NCBI GenBank assembly: GCA_000499405.2
Contig: HG738137.1
Location: forward strand, 13,943,661 to 14,007,660
Length of the DNA stretch: 64,000 nt
Source of the DNA: Onchocerca volvulus
Taxonomy: Eukaryota; Nematoda; Chromadorea; Rhabditida; Onchocercidae
Direction: 5' to 3'
Below the pieces are notes generated by a model that saw only the letters and a program-made list of their open reading frames with translations, had not been told where the DNA came from and searched no databases. Shown piece by piece: positions 1 through 13,650 of this stretch (the stretch's first letter is position 1; every line of letters begins with the position of its first letter). The position numbers and the translations under genes were made by a program.

Positions 1-338
1 AAAATCAGAAAAATTCTTTTACGTTAGAACAAAAGTGCATCTAGTTTTGTTTAATTTTGAAATTAAAAAAAAATTCCTCTACTTCGAAAAAAGAAAGAAA
101 TACGTAATTTTATTTAATTCAGTCATAATTTGATTTACTTTCCATATTTATTCATTCATTTACTTTTTATTTTTTAAATTGAAGTAACTTTTATTCTTTT
201 TTTTTTGAAATTTTGCGATAAAATTATTTGGAATTAAATTGATTTAAATATTTGACAACTTAAAATTAAGAAAAAATTCTTTTCAAGGAAAGATATGACT
301 CGATTACTTTGATAAGTTTAATATGATGATATTTATAG

Positions 339-1369
339 GTGATTGAAAAAGTTTTGGAAGAAGGAACGGAACCGTGGGGTGTTCAAGTTCAACGAGTTGA
401 AATTAAAGATATTCGTTTACCTTGCGAATTGATGCGATCAATGGCTACTGAAGCTGAAGCAGCTCGTGATGCTCGCTCCCTTATCATTCTCGCAGATGGC
501 GAACGTCAAGCATCATGGTTAGTTTTCAATTTTTAAATTTTTGTAAAACTCAATTTCTTCTTTTTTCTGACTAATTTAATGAAAATAAATTTGTCAATTT
601 TTCATCTAAAAGAAGCACCAAACACTATCGTTATTTTCAGTTTTAAATTCGTTTTAAATTGAAATCTTTATTTTTTAAATGACTTAATGAAAATAATGGA
701 TTCGTTATTTCCTACCGAAAAGTAATATCAGGTATTATTAGTTTCATTTTTACTTAATTTTTCTTTTTAATAAGATTTTTTTCAATTAATTCAATAAAAA
801 TAACAAATTTATCTGTTTCTTATCCAAAAGAAGAGTAAAGCATTATTGTAAATTACTTTTTTCAAATTGTTTCTGAATTAATTTCCTTCTTTTTCTGACT
901 AGTATAATAAAAATAAATTTGTCTATTTCTTAACCCAAAGAAAGCAATGATATACATATTTTAGATAAAAGTGATAGAGAGAAAAAAATTTTTTTTTTTA
1001 AAGAAACTTCAAATTTTAGTAATTTTTGTACTCATCCAAAAAGAGCAATGGGATGAATTGTTTAGATATAAATAATAGAAAGAAAAACAAAGTGTAACTT
1101 AAAACTTTTTTTAATGAATTTCGATAATTATATTAATTATCAATTATAGTCTAAATTTCAATAATTATATTATTTATCCACTTTTTAGGTCATTAGCTGA
1201 AGCTGCATCAACAATCGGTTCAAGTAGCGTTTCATTACAGCTTCGATATTTGCAAACTTTAACACGTGTAGCAGCAGAGCATAATTCAACTATTGTTATT
1301 CCGATACCTATAGAAGTTGCAAGATATTTTGCTAAGAAATGGAGTAAATTAACTGCCAAAAATTCATAA
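339..1369 (+). CDS. Stomatin/prohibitin-domain (PHB) protein, C-terminal part
   Basis: Two exons, 339-517 and 1189-1369, with TAA at 1367-1369. They join in phase 2 (TG/G makes Trp) and give about 119 residues. The first exon follows a TTTATAG acceptor, so the N-terminal membrane hairpin and the start of the PHB domain lie before the window. Seen: WGVQVQRVEIKDIRLP, then EAEAARDAR, then LQLRYLQTL and NSTIVIPIPIEV, the conserved order of the stomatin C-terminal half. Stomatins are inner-leaflet membrane scaffolds that oligomerise and modulate channels (MEC-2 and UNC-1 in C. elegans); that role is family knowledge. It is shorter than MEC-2 after the PHB domain, ending 16 residues after the IPIEV motif, and its helix has SLIILADGERQAS where typical members have a more charged stretch, so it is a divergent paralogue. 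Which one cannot be told. It converges on the Kir gene at 5307. Confidence 0.88.
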
Positions 1370-3501
1370 TTTTAATTGTCTTTGAAATAATGAAAAATTT
1401 TGAAAAAAAAAAATTATTTGGAAATTTCGGAAGGTTTTTGCTCTAAAAATTTTAATTTTCTGGATGAAATATTTATCTAAAAGTATACAAAAATAAGTTA
1501 TATTTGGTTGCTTTTTATTTTTTGTTTTTGTTAGAGAAAAGTAATAAATTAAATTTGAAATAAGTATAAATTTATGGATTGAAAATTGGGCGATAAACAG
1601 TCCTTCATGGCAAACGCATATATGAATACAGTATATAGTTCAAAATTTTCTGAATGCTTTATTTTTTATTATTGCAGAATGACTTTTGAATTTTTGCGAA
1701 TTTTTTAACGATGACAGCATTGCAAAGCTAAACAACAAACTTTTTTTCAATTGAATTTTGACTGTAAAATAATATAATGATAAATTCTAGAATCTTTTAT
1801 GACACATCTGTGTTTTCGTTGCATGCAGTTATTACAATTGCACGGAATATCAAAAACAAAAAAAAAAGAAAGAAAGAAAAAAAAAGGAAAATTTAATACT
1901 GCAATTACCGAAGTTATGCTCAAAGTATCATCACTGTCGTAGAAGAAAAGTTTTTGTGAAGGATCTTTGTGAATTGGAAATTGGGAGGGATTGGATTTGT
2001 TGTGAAAGGAACTTTTGGTTTGACGGACTTTATTCGCCGTAATTATGATAAAAACAGTTGATGATTATCGATCATATCCCATTAATTTGAACTTCCTTTT
2101 GACAGGAGGAAAGTTATCTGAGGTTATTAGTATTGGGAATTGATAGGGTTTGATGCGTCTTAAAAAAATAAATTAAATTGGAAAGCGTCGCTCGTCGGAA
2201 ATTAAATTGGAAAGCGTCGCTCATCGATAAAGCAAAGTGGTAAAAAAAGAATGAGATGAAAATGAAGCGAATGAAGTGAATAAACGAAATAATTAATAGT
2301 CAATGGACTATTGGTAACTACTTCTTTCATTCACTTCAGTTAAGTGGTGATCGCTAGAAGCTCATTTTTATTTCGATAATCCTTGATCTTGCAGTAGGCG
2401 ATGACTTACAATATGTTATATAAAGATTTCAGTTTTTAGAATAAAGGTTAAGGGTTGGACAATGCCCAAAAGCTTTATTCTTACAACATTTCGAAAAACT
2501 AACATGATTTATAACTTCCAAACAATGCATGAGTTCCAATAGTACATTGGATAAATTTCTACTATGCACAATACTTGGATTATTTCGATATTTCGGTTTT
2601 ATTGACAATCACTGCCCAAAGTTTATCAGACAAATTGTTCGATAAGTATTTACAATTTCTTCAAAATTAATTCGTCAAATTATCCATAAATTACTATCAC
2701 TGTCTGATAAATCATATAAATTAGCTTTAAATAATTACCAATTTTTAAAGTTTGTCAAATGAATTATTATCGAACAAATTATTAGGGCAAAACTTTATTG
2801 TAATCAGCTTCATTATTCACCTCTGTTTATATTCTTTGCAATACATCTTTTTTTTTTTTTCAAAATTCCAGTGTTCTCATTTTATTAATATGATTTCAAA
2901 ATATAATTATCAATTGTATTGATTGCTTTCTTTACTTACACATGTATCACTAATTAATTAAATTGAGCATATGGACATATATACGGCTAAATCCCTTTTT
3001 TTAAAAAAAGAAATAAAGTAGAAAAGAGAAAATTAATGAAGGAAATGCTGATAATATTATGAATAAACCTATCATTTGATTTCAAATTTATAACAGCAAA
3101 AAAATTCATCCACCAATATTCTGGGATAAATATTTTTAATCAAATTATAAATCGAAATATTAATTTGAGATCAGAATTGTTTTATCATTATGTATGTAAC
3201 CTTCATCTCCAAAATCAAAATATTCTATTTCAGAATTAAATTAAAATTTTTACTGACAAATTAAGATAATAATTCAACAATTGAAACAAAAAAGAAAAAA
3301 AAAACCGAAGTAACATAATATATTTTATTCGAATTTTTTATATCCTTTAAAATTTTTTTTCTGATTTACTTAATTTTATGCAAATTTTTTCCATTTATTT
3401 TTCCTATTCTTTATGGTGGCATAATCAAACAGTACAAAAACTTTCTAATGTTTCCATGGAAATAAAATAAAATTCAGGTGATAGATCAATTTCATTTTGA
3501 A
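1370..3501. other. Intergenic AT-rich stretch
   Basis: Lies 3' of the stomatin-like gene up to the Helitron end. It holds homopolymer runs, a GAAA-rich stretch near 1859-1885 and one short tandem duplication (2171-2228). I see no coding pattern, tRNA or structured RNA. Confidence 0.6.
2171..2228. repeat. 29-bp tandem duplication
   Basis: Two adjacent 29-base units (2171-2199 and 2200-2228) sharing TTGGAAAGCGTCGCTC. They differ at one visible position (CTCGTCG against CTCATCG). The unit is GC-richer than its surroundings. Confidence 0.8.
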
Positions 3502-4448
3502 CTAGCTGAATCCGTCCACGCAGAACGTGGCCGGATTCAACTAACTATAGAGGCCGTCCACGCTTCACGTGTCCGCCTCAACTGGTCTATATAAATAAAA
3601 ATGTCAATGTTCGTTTGTTCAAAATCTTAAATCTCCGAAAGTTTTTAAATATGTACCTTATCTATATTAATTCAAAATCTTAGATATCGGAAAGTCCTTA
3701 TCCATTGCTTGATGTGAGAATATTCCAGTTGATCGATCGTTTTTCAGCTGGACATGCATATTTGTAGTTAATTTTAACATCTTCACGTGTCACCACAAAA
3801 TGAAAAGCGAAACATTTCATCATACACTATCATGACTCCAACATTTTTGCGACAGATCCACATACTCCATAAAAAAAATAAACGAATTACTTCCTCATGA
3901 AGCAAAAAACAAACGAAAAGCTTAAATTACTCGCCTTATTTAATTAAAAACGCGCCTATTCGAATGCAACGCTCTATGAAAATTTCAAATCAATCAATGA
4001 AGAACTTGAAATACTGTAGAAAGTAACCGCGGTCAATGCCGAGTTGGTGATTAACTTCAGTTATGTATTACATCGTTTTATCATTTATAGTTTCAGAATG
4101 TATATGATAATTGCACGGATTTCAGAGCCAATTTTCAAATGGCAACTATATTCGCGAAGAGAATGAGCGATTTTTGGAAATTCTGTCCTCGTAAAGGCGC
4201 GTTGCGTGGCGAGGTCAAAAAATTCATTCCGCTCATGAGGGGTGGTGCAAGGCGGAATCAGAAAATTCAACCCTTCATTTACTTTTATTTGTCAAGGGGT
4301 GACATGTAAAAAAAAGGTAAGTATGTCTATATAAAGAAAAAAGGTCTATTAGAATACAAAGTTATGTCAAAATTTGAAAACAATCGATGGAGAACTTGCG
4401 AAGTTCCTAAGCCGTAACAGGAAACATTTACATTTTTATTTATCTCGA
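3502..4448 (-). mobile_element. Complete non-autonomous Helitron, 947 bp
   Basis: Read on the minus strand, the element starts with TC at 4448-4447 after a host A and runs into GAGATAAATAAAAATG, the 5' end shared by the other copies here. It ends with CTAG at 3505-3502 followed by host T, with a strong hairpin just before it. A TC start, a 3' hairpin, CTAG and insertion between A and T with no target duplication are the known hallmarks of Helitrons. A subterminal hairpin lies at 4284-4310. An inverted copy of the 5' end (TATATAAATAAAAATG, about 3587-3680) sits just inside the 3' hairpins. No Rep or helicase is present. An open stretch at 4085-4270 (minus) has no recognisable homology. Confidence 0.8.
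3508..3538 (-). repeat. Helitron 3' terminal hairpin
   Basis: GAATCCG, one unpaired base, CCACG, a 5-base loop, CGTGG, one unpaired base, CGGATTC: a 12-bp stem with one symmetric mismatch, 2 bases from the terminal CTAG. A second hairpin of similar core (CCACG loop CGTG) lies at about 3551-3580. Paired hairpins before CTAG fit a rolling-circle terminator. Confidence 0.8.
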
Positions 4449-5306
4449 TATAAATAAATGCTACTAATAAATTCATTTAAATATCCCACAAAAAAAGTGA
4501 AATTCAAATGTTTAGTTTTTAATGTTTAAATCACTCAATTAGAATTCATGTTAGGCATTATGATATTTTTATTTACCAATATCAAGTTCATTTTAATTAC
4601 CAGATATTTTTTTAAAAATGGTGAAACATTATAAGTTTTACCTTAATTTTTCTTATAATTAATTTTTCAAATAATTAAATTCTTGAAAAATACCTATATA
4701 AAAGATAGCTGCAATAAAATAATATCCTTAGTTTGAAAAAAAAAAAATTCTAGATGCTATTTGACTTATTAATATTGTAAATTGTGGAAACTCAAATCTA
4801 ATGTTTTGTTTTATTTAAAATTTTTTGAAAATTTCCATTCCAAATTCTTTTTGATTTATAACATTAAATATTTCAGAATAACAAATATATTCGAATCATA
4901 TTGCCATTGGAACTAATTATTGAAATTTCATGAATTAATAAAAGCAATTAAATAATCAATGAACAAAAAGTAGAAAATGTACATATGCACAATACATCAT
5001 CATACAACCAGAATGTGATTTCAAGTAATGCAAGCAAAGAGAAATCAGTTTTGAAATTGAAGATATGGAATTAAAAAAAGAAAACAAAAATCCGAAATTT
5101 GATGAACAAATATTGCTGAGTTCATCATTTTAATTATTGCAGTATTAATCGACAAAGATTTATAAATGAAATAATCCAAATTTAATCAAATTTTCCTATC
5201 TTTATGCGGGGAGAAAAAGGAAAAAAAGAAAAAACCAGTTGATTATTAGCAATTAAATGCTACAATCAAATACTATTCAATTAAATGCTATCAACAAATA
5301 TTTTTA
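4449..5306. other. Intergenic AT-rich stretch
   Basis: Between the Helitron and the Kir stop codon. AT-rich with no coding pattern recognised; it probably includes the 3' UTR of the Kir gene. Confidence 0.55.
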
Positions 5307-8300
5307 TCAGATAAATCCGGAATGATTTCGTGATGAGTCATAATTATCATTATCATCATCATCATCAATCTCCATCACTTTGAAATTAATTCCATCAATA
5401 GATTCTATTTCATCGAATAATTTATACTGTATTTCATATCTACCAATTTTCTCATTTAATATAACCATTGAGCGAAATCTGAAATTCCATTAGAATTAGA
5501 AATGTTTTAAATGATAATTTTTGAAATAACTTCCTTTTAGCATATTCAAAATTTTAGTGAAATTCAATTTCTGATATGAATTTTATTAAATTTTGCAACT
5601 GCCAATATTGCTGTTTGTTACATTTTCGATATTTCGTCATCTTTTTGAAATTATTCGTTACAATTTTTTTTTAATTTCTTAAGTTTAAATAGATTTTCTT
5701 ATATTCATTCTCTAATAGTTGGCATTTTCATCATAATCAAATATACATACGCATGATGCATACTGGCCATAAATACACGCATAACACGTATTAGCACTGA
5801 TCAAATACACGTATGACCTGTATTAGCTTACTCTTTTATCCAGTTATAACTAGTAATGGAGGTGTTGGTTGTTTATTTCATTGCCAAAAGCAAAAATTAT
5901 CATAAATACTAGTTCTTCAATACACCATCATCTAGCAATGACTTTACGGACATGTGCAACTATACGCTTTAAAATACGAACCTGTATCCCCAGAGTATTT
6001 CATTAGGTAGAAATGAAGTTCGAGCTTGAAATGTCATTCCAGTAGCTTCTACAATCCCTTCAACGATCATGATAAGCTCAAAATGCGCATTATGAATCTC
6101 ATCAGGTGTCATTGTGAATAATGGACTTTGATCATCAATTAAATGCTTCACTGTTATTGGCCTAAAAAATTTCATGCATCAAACTACTCAAAACATTAAA
6201 TTATTCGGAATTTCTTTTAAAATATCATATTTGCAGTAAAGCAAAAAAAAAATATATATATATATTTTTTATATATATATATATAAAAGTATATTTTAAT
6301 AAATGGCTCATAAAAGATGGAATAAATTTGCAAAATTCTACAAAATTAGATTTTGCATTCTTATATTTACAAAAAATTTTTGCACTGTGAATTTCAAAAC
6401 AAGAATAAAAAAATTATATTTACCATAACAGAAGTACTCGATCCCAGCCAGAATCATAACCAACATTTAAATCTTTGAAATGAGCCAATTCTCGCTCACC
6501 TTTCTATATTAAATGATTCATATTGCATAGATTAACGGAAAAAAATTATTTAAATATAATACAAATTTTTATTTTGATATTATTTGAAATTTTTACTTTC
6601 AATAAAATAAATTTTGATTTTAATATGATATTAAATTCTTACTTCTAATATAGTTTCAAATTTTTGTTATCAATATTATATCAAATTTTTGTTTTTATTA
6701 CTATCAAAAATTTTGGGCAAGAGGAAAGGTATTAATATTCTTGTTAAACAATTTTTGAAGAAAATGAGTTCAATAATTTGAATAATCGAATTAATTTGAA
6801 CAATGAATATTTAAATTTTAACTCGAACAATAATAATTTCTAAATAAATCAGAAAACTCTACCAACTTTATTTATTTGAGAAGTTGCTATATATAATCGA
6901 ACATGAGGCTCAGCAATATACAAATTATTTTGTATATCAGCTATTCGTATCATTAAGGCCGGTCTCCTATCAGTATCACTCATTGGGCCTATTACTGCTA
7001 CTTGAGAAAATCTTATTTCCTAAAAATGAAAAAAGAAAAATCAATGCATTCACTTTTTTTTTTTGCAAATTTTCAAATTTAAATCATAATCCTTAATGAA
7101 ATTTGAAAAAAAAAATGGTCTATTTAAATTCTAATAATATCAAATTTAAAATATAATTATCGACGAAATTTAGAAAAAAAGATAATTGCATACTTAAATT
7201 ATAATAATTATATTTTTTTAACTGCTTAAAATTGAGTATTTAAGTGAAATATTTTCTTTATCATCCCATTGTCAAAATATTCAGACTTGTAATTATCAAA
7301 GCAAATTAAGCATTAAAATTTCAAAAAAGATATGTAAACTGAATCTACTGAATGAAGCAATAATAACTCGAAATTAACTAATCATATGAATAAATCGATA
7401 TTCCTAATATCATACCAGTCATTTTGCTAATCTAATCCTACAAATAATCATAAAATAAATCAATCGCTAACATTTCTGATAAAACCATATTAAATTTAAA
7501 TGATTATTGAAAAAATTATTCCTATTCATTTTGTTTATTTTTGATATGATAATTGAATTATTAGCAGCATCTGAAAAAAAAAATTAAAATTTTAAATTAA
7601 AATCCTTTAAAAAAAAAAAAAAAAAAATCAACTTGTTTTCGCTTTTTTGGACGCAGCAATTTGGCGACAACAATGCCACTTAACATTGTTTGCATAAAAA
7701 CACCCGCAATACATTGTAATGATAGGAAAAAAACAAGCGATAAGCAAGCATCTGTCACATATCTGAAAAATAACATTTAATTCACTCTTTCGTGTAATTT
7801 GCAAGGGCGAAGAAAATTAGGCTTGTTTTGCCAGTGTTTTATCATTTAATGATACTAATTTGATTTTTAAATATTGAAATAAAATGAGATAATTGTTGCG
7901 AATTCGATATCGCAAAGCTCCTATCAAATGCCAAATTCGCATTGTAAATTATGTAACTGATATTGTAAATCATTTAACATCTCATATTCCTTTCTCATGC
8001 TTTTTCCTCTTTTTGGTAATCTTTCACAGCGGGATTGCCTTTTGTTGTCAATCACTTCCAATACTCAACTAAATTCTCATCGTTATCCAATTTCACATCC
8101 AAATCTTTCTCATTGGATTTTGTTTACAATTTCCCATGCACTTGAGTTTTTAACAATTTCCGGTGATTAAACACTCTCATAATCTAACGATATAAATTTG
8201 GTTGTATTAAGAAAACAATTATCTTCTTCAAAATAAAAATCTTATAATTTGGTGTGAACTCTACAATTCAATCCTACAATTCAATCTACTCCAATTCCAC

Positions 8301-10791
8301 TATAAAATTCAACTCAACTTACTTGGATTCACTGGCGGTATTAACTATTGATCGACATCGCTCACCAATTAAGAAATTATTCACGACAATAGTTGGTTTT
8401 TTTAATTTTTATTTACTAACATAATAATTACGAGTCAAAAGGCCAAAAATTCAAATTTAAATTACCAAATTTTGCTAATTTATAATCAAATGATGCAGAT
8501 GTAATATCAATACCGTAAATTAAATAACACAAAAAGAAAAATTTGAAATTAAACAACTTTTCATTTTTTTTCAAAACTTCAAAATAAAAATACAAAAATA
8601 ATAAATTGTGCATTTTTTTGAAATAATTATTATTAAATTTGAAGAAGAGGAAATAACTAACCGAAATCCATAACCAATAGTATGCTGTGTTTCCAAACTG
8701 GAAATTTAAATTTTAATGTGAAATTGTAATATAACGGATGAATATAATTTAAAACCGGACAAATTTTGCAAGATTTAGTAATATTGTTTCAAAATTATGA
8801 GTAATTTTTCAAGAATAATAAACAGTTGGCTAGAAAAATAAGCCAAATATTTAATTAAGTAATTAGCTTAGCCTTTTATTCATATGTCTGTAAGCATAAT
8901 CAATTGTATACATACCTGAACAGGAAAGCAGTTTTCAAATCGTAAACATTTGCAATGCATTGTTCATTTTCCGGCTTTTGCTGAACGAAAAATTAATTAC
9001 GAATATTTTTAATTAGCAATAGTAGAAAAATTTTCTATTTTTTTATGTCTTTCTCTTTCATACTTTATAGAAAGACAATTTTTTTCTGAGATGATAAATG
9101 TTGAGATGACAAAGATCAAAATATAATTGATCAAAATGTCAACGAAACAAAGATCACGGAATGCCAAAGCAAGGGATTGAATTATTTTCTTAGAAAAATG
9201 AAAATTCATAGAAGTTAGAAATAATTAGCCCATTCATACTATTCCAAAATATTTACATAATTCGAAATTAGATTGCGGAATGGTTAGTTTTATAAGTTTT
9301 TCCGGAAAATTAATTTACAAATAATAATATCTAACTTATGGTTATACTGCCAGAAATATAGTATCATCAAAGGAAATATTTTTTTCAATGGATAAAAATT
9401 TATCATGCTATAAAAGTAAAAAATGATTTATGTTAAATTATTTTGATAACATTATTAATTAAAAATATATTTTAATCATAAAAACGTACATTTAATACAA
9501 ATATAAATAAATATATTAAATATGTATTTATATTAAATATATATTTTATGTAGCAGAATTTATTCCTAAAATTTTTTCTTTTTGTATTATTTTCTCCAAA
9601 AGATAATCAATCCAATTTAAATGATTACATTTGGAATTATCTTGAAAATGAATGAAAACGTTCGATCAATTGCAATGAAAATAGCTTATAATCAAATATA
9701 TGATAATATAAAATAGGGAATATATGGAAGAAATATTTTAAAAAAATATTAAAAAGAGAAAATTTATAATACAATAAAAAATACCTGAAAAATTAAAAAT
9801 AATAATTATATGAGAGAAAATGGATGCATAAAATATGCATAAAATTTATTGCATGAATAAATTTTATATATATATAGAAAATATGTGAAGTAAAATTTTA
9901 ATAAAATAAAAAAATTTGTAAAAATTTTCATTTCATTTTTAATTTTTTTTTTCTAAATAAAAATATAAAAAATTGATAAAATTGATTAAAAAATGTAAAA
10001 TTAATGAAAATTTTCATTTCATTTTTAATTTCCTTTTAAATTAAAAATTTGCAAAAAATTGACAAAAAAAAAGGCTTACAAGTGATTGATCGGGTAATAC
10101 AATAATATAATAAATTAGAGCAAAAGTGATCCATGTAATAATAAAACCACTAGCAAATACACATAAAATGACACGCCAACTACATTCAATTACCAAATGG
10201 AACCAATTCCTATAACTGAGATATTATAATCGAATAATATCGAAATACTTAATATTTTATCGAATAACATTTTGGTGAATGCTAATATTAGATGCAAAAG
10301 CACAATAATAAATTATTGAATTTTTTATTCGAAATTTTCAGATATTTAAATTTTGTTAAATTCATTATTTACATTAATTGATTAATATATAAATATGGTT
10401 ATCAATGAAAAATTGCATCATTTCGTTAACACATAATATGAAAAATTTTTGAATTTAATTTCAAATTTTTGCATTGCATTTAAATACTGAATTTTAACGA
10501 TATTATTTCATATTTTAATTTCATTAATGAGTTTAAAAATAAAGCAAATTTTTATGCCTATTTAAAAAAAAAGTAATTTAGCAATTAATTTTAATATTAC
10601 CTGATGATTTAAATGTTGATTCAGAAGAAAGGAAACGATTATAATTACCTGTAAATAGATCGACATGGATTAGGCATTCCAATTTGTCGCAATATACAGC
10701 GACCATTTTTAGCGACCAGACGCGGCCGACAAATTTTATTTTCTTTTAATGGTAAACTGAGCAAAGCTTCATGATTATCATTATCATCCAT
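5307..10791 (-). CDS. Inward-rectifier potassium channel (Kir/IRK family), complete
   Basis: Nine exons: 10791-10649, 10209-10080, 8980-8916, 8697-8662, 7762-7633, 7019-6867, 6503-6424, 6161-5982, 5478-5307. Phases agree throughout and give 362 residues. The ATG at 10791 is used because an in-frame TAG lies five codons upstream. Order: cytoplasmic N-terminus with RLVAKNGRC (25-32); M1 at about 57-83; pore helix and selectivity filter TIGYGFR (119-125), the filter having its own 36-bp exon; M2 at about 132-158; RPKKR at 162-166; cytoplasmic beta-rich domain with DSGWDR, EGIVEATGM and NEILWGYR. Cys99 and Cys131 match the outer cysteine pair conserved in Kir channels. Kir tetramers pass K+ inward and set resting potential, gated by PIP2 (family knowledge). 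Odd: the M2 position that carries Asp in strong rectifiers (Kir2.1 D172) aligns with Gln149. The C-terminus ends in a run of Asp/Asn. C. elegans has irk-1 to irk-3; which is the orthologue is not decidable here. Confidence 0.95.
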
Positions 10792-11915
10792 TGTTCCATA
10801 ACACGGCTATCTTCCGCGTTTATTTTCTTCGTCCTTTCAAATTTTGATTTATTTTAACAAAATTTTAATTGATACTTGAGTTATTTATTACACTATTAAT
10901 CTTAAATTTTTCATACATAATTATTTAATTAAATACATAACATAAGAAAATTTAATGGAAGTTAAATTAGTTAATTATTCCTCGGCTTATTATTCAATAA
11001 AATAGTTCTATTTCTTTATTATTTGTAATTTTGAAATCTAAAATCAAATACTATCTATAGTGATACGAAATTGTATGACAAAAAAAAAAAAAATGTTGTT
11101 TTCTGCGAAATTCCATTAACAATACTTCATATGTTGATATTTCAAACAGATCAAAGATCAAAAATTTGTTATTTCATTTATTTGATGGATCAATTATATA
11201 GTTATTAGGAATAATTTTATTTGATGTTTCTATTATATTTCTCTTTTTCAATTGATTTATTTACTCATTTCAATTTTAATCCTTAAAAAATGAGCGATAA
11301 CAAGTGAATAAGTGGTTACGAGGACAAAAAGATGATATTAGATTCCAAATGTTTTATATAATTCATTTCATTTCATCAACAAATAATTTAATGTTCAAAA
11401 AAAAAAAAACTTCTTAACAATTTTATCAGTTATTATTGATTGATAATATTATCATGTTTATCTATTATTTCCTTGCATATCGGTACTCCCTATACTTTGC
11501 AATTATCTCAGATAAGATGATCATAGTAATGAATAAAGAATATAAATTATAATAGAAATAAGAACGAAAGTGAAAAAAAAAAGCCTCGAAAAATAAAAAC
11601 CGAAAAACGATTAAAATTGTATAAAGTAAAGAATTTTTGAAATCCAAATAAATATATGTCTATAAGTGTGAAATATTTGCTAGAAAAGTATGAAAATGAT
11701 CGAATACAAATTACTCAAAAAATTTTTTAGCAAATAAGTGAAAGTGGTCGGCTATTTTTCTTTACCTTATTTTTTCCAACCTTTGAATATTTCTGAATTC
11801 TTTTCATCTTATTTTTCCCAGACTACTTATTATGATACATATTAGAAAGATTAGTATTAGTTTTCTGATAATCCTAAATTATAATGATATATTGTGATTA
11901 TAAAAAAACTTGATA

Positions 11916-12014
11916 ATTGTTGTGATGGATGAGGATAGAAAGATTAATTAATTGTTGTGATGGATGAGGATAGAAAGATTAATTAATTGTTGTGATGGAT
12001 GAGGATAGAAAGAT
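11916..12014. repeat. 35-bp tandem repeat, three copies plus a diverged fourth
   Basis: Units start at 11916, 11951 and 11986 with the core TGTGATGGATGAGGATAG. Copies one and two are identical and the third breaks near its end. A diverged unit (TTGTGATGGATGAGAATAA) lies at about 12081-12115, 65 bases further on. Confidence 0.85.
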
Positions 12015-13423
12015 TCATAGCAATTTTCTGATAATATCAAAAATAGTGAAGATTGATAATGATTGCAAAAAAATACTAATAATCATTGTGATGGATGAGA
12101 ATAATAAGATTAATAATAATTATTTGACAGTTAAAAATGATAATGATAATTAGTCATGGTTGCAAATTAATAATGAAACAAAATGGTCAAATTTAATAAT
12201 TAGTGTTTTTTAATAATTAAACATTAATGTTTAATAATTAATTAATTAATGTCTCGTGTAGTATTTATTCCAGACATAACAATCACTGCATATATTTGTT
12301 TTTCTAAATACTAAAAATTCCAATTTTTCATGAATAAAATTGAAAACAGCAAAAGAAAATAATGATAATTGGTAATAATGATTACGGTGATAATATTCAT
12401 TAACTGTTAACAGTAATCAAAAAATTAATGCTATTAAAAATAACTGATAATTTTAATAATAATAAGAAGAAGAAGAAGAACAACAGCAACAATCAAGATT
12501 TAATAGCGAGATAATAAGAATGAAAAAAATTAATTAGTCCTTATAATTAAATATAACAAAAATGACATCACTGTTAAATGATATGTTAAATCATTTAATG
12601 CAGGAACTAAGATTAAAAATTTAGCACGAATTTTTGATTTTCATTTCTTTTTTTAAAATACAGAACAAATATTATAAAACAAATACAGTTATACTTGAAA
12701 TAGAAATATTAAAATTAATACTAAAATAAATAAAAGTAGCATGTATGAAAACTGCGCATAAAATATATTTTGACACATTTGCTTTTTTTTTTTTTTTTCA
12801 AATTGATATTTCAAATATTTGCTGCGCATTTTTTATTAGTTATTCATTTTTAACATACAATTTTCAAATTGCATATTATTTCAATATCATCATATTTTAA
12901 TTCAATTCGCATAAATGCAAAATTAATCCAAAAATATAAAGATATTAAAATAACGAAAATAAATTAAAAATGAAAATCAAAAAAAATAGAGTAAAGAAGT
13001 TAAGCTAGATTTTTTCTTTTTTTTTTTTTTAAATTTATGTTTAGAATATTCGTTATTAATTTCTCTATCAATTATTCATTTTTTTAATATCAAATTCTCA
13101 AACTACATATCATTTCTGTCAGCATATTTTCTTTCAATTAGCATCAGTACAAAATTAATGCAAGGAAAATATGAAATGGAAATTTATTAAAATGAAATAA
13201 ATAACTAAATAATGAAAAAAAAATAAGCAAAGGAAAAATTAAATAAAACAATTATGTTCCTTTTCACCTATATTACTTCTCAAAAAAAAAACGATTGAAA
13301 ATGAAATGAGAGAGAAATATAAAAGACTACTTTATTATTGTTTACTTTATACTTACTAATAACATAACATGCATTTCACCTATTAATTAAGTCTACTAAT
13401 TAACGTAACATTAGTCATAAAAT

Positions 13424-13650
13424 ATTAAATATGATGAAAATTTATATAAATAATAATATATTCTATAAATTATTAAATGAATAATAATATATTCCTATTA
13501 AACTGTTAAACAGTACTATATTTCATATGATGGATATTATTAAATATGATGAAAATTTATATAAATAATAATATATTCTATAAATTATTAAATGAATAAT
13601 ATATTCCTATTAAACTGTTAAACAGTACTATATTTCATATGATGGATATT
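13424..13650. repeat. 115-bp tandem duplication
   Basis: Copy one is 13424-13538 and copy two 13539-13650. They are nearly identical apart from a 3-base deletion (one ATA unit) in copy two, so the duplication is recent. Each contains the small inverted motif CTGTTAAACAG. Confidence 0.85.
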
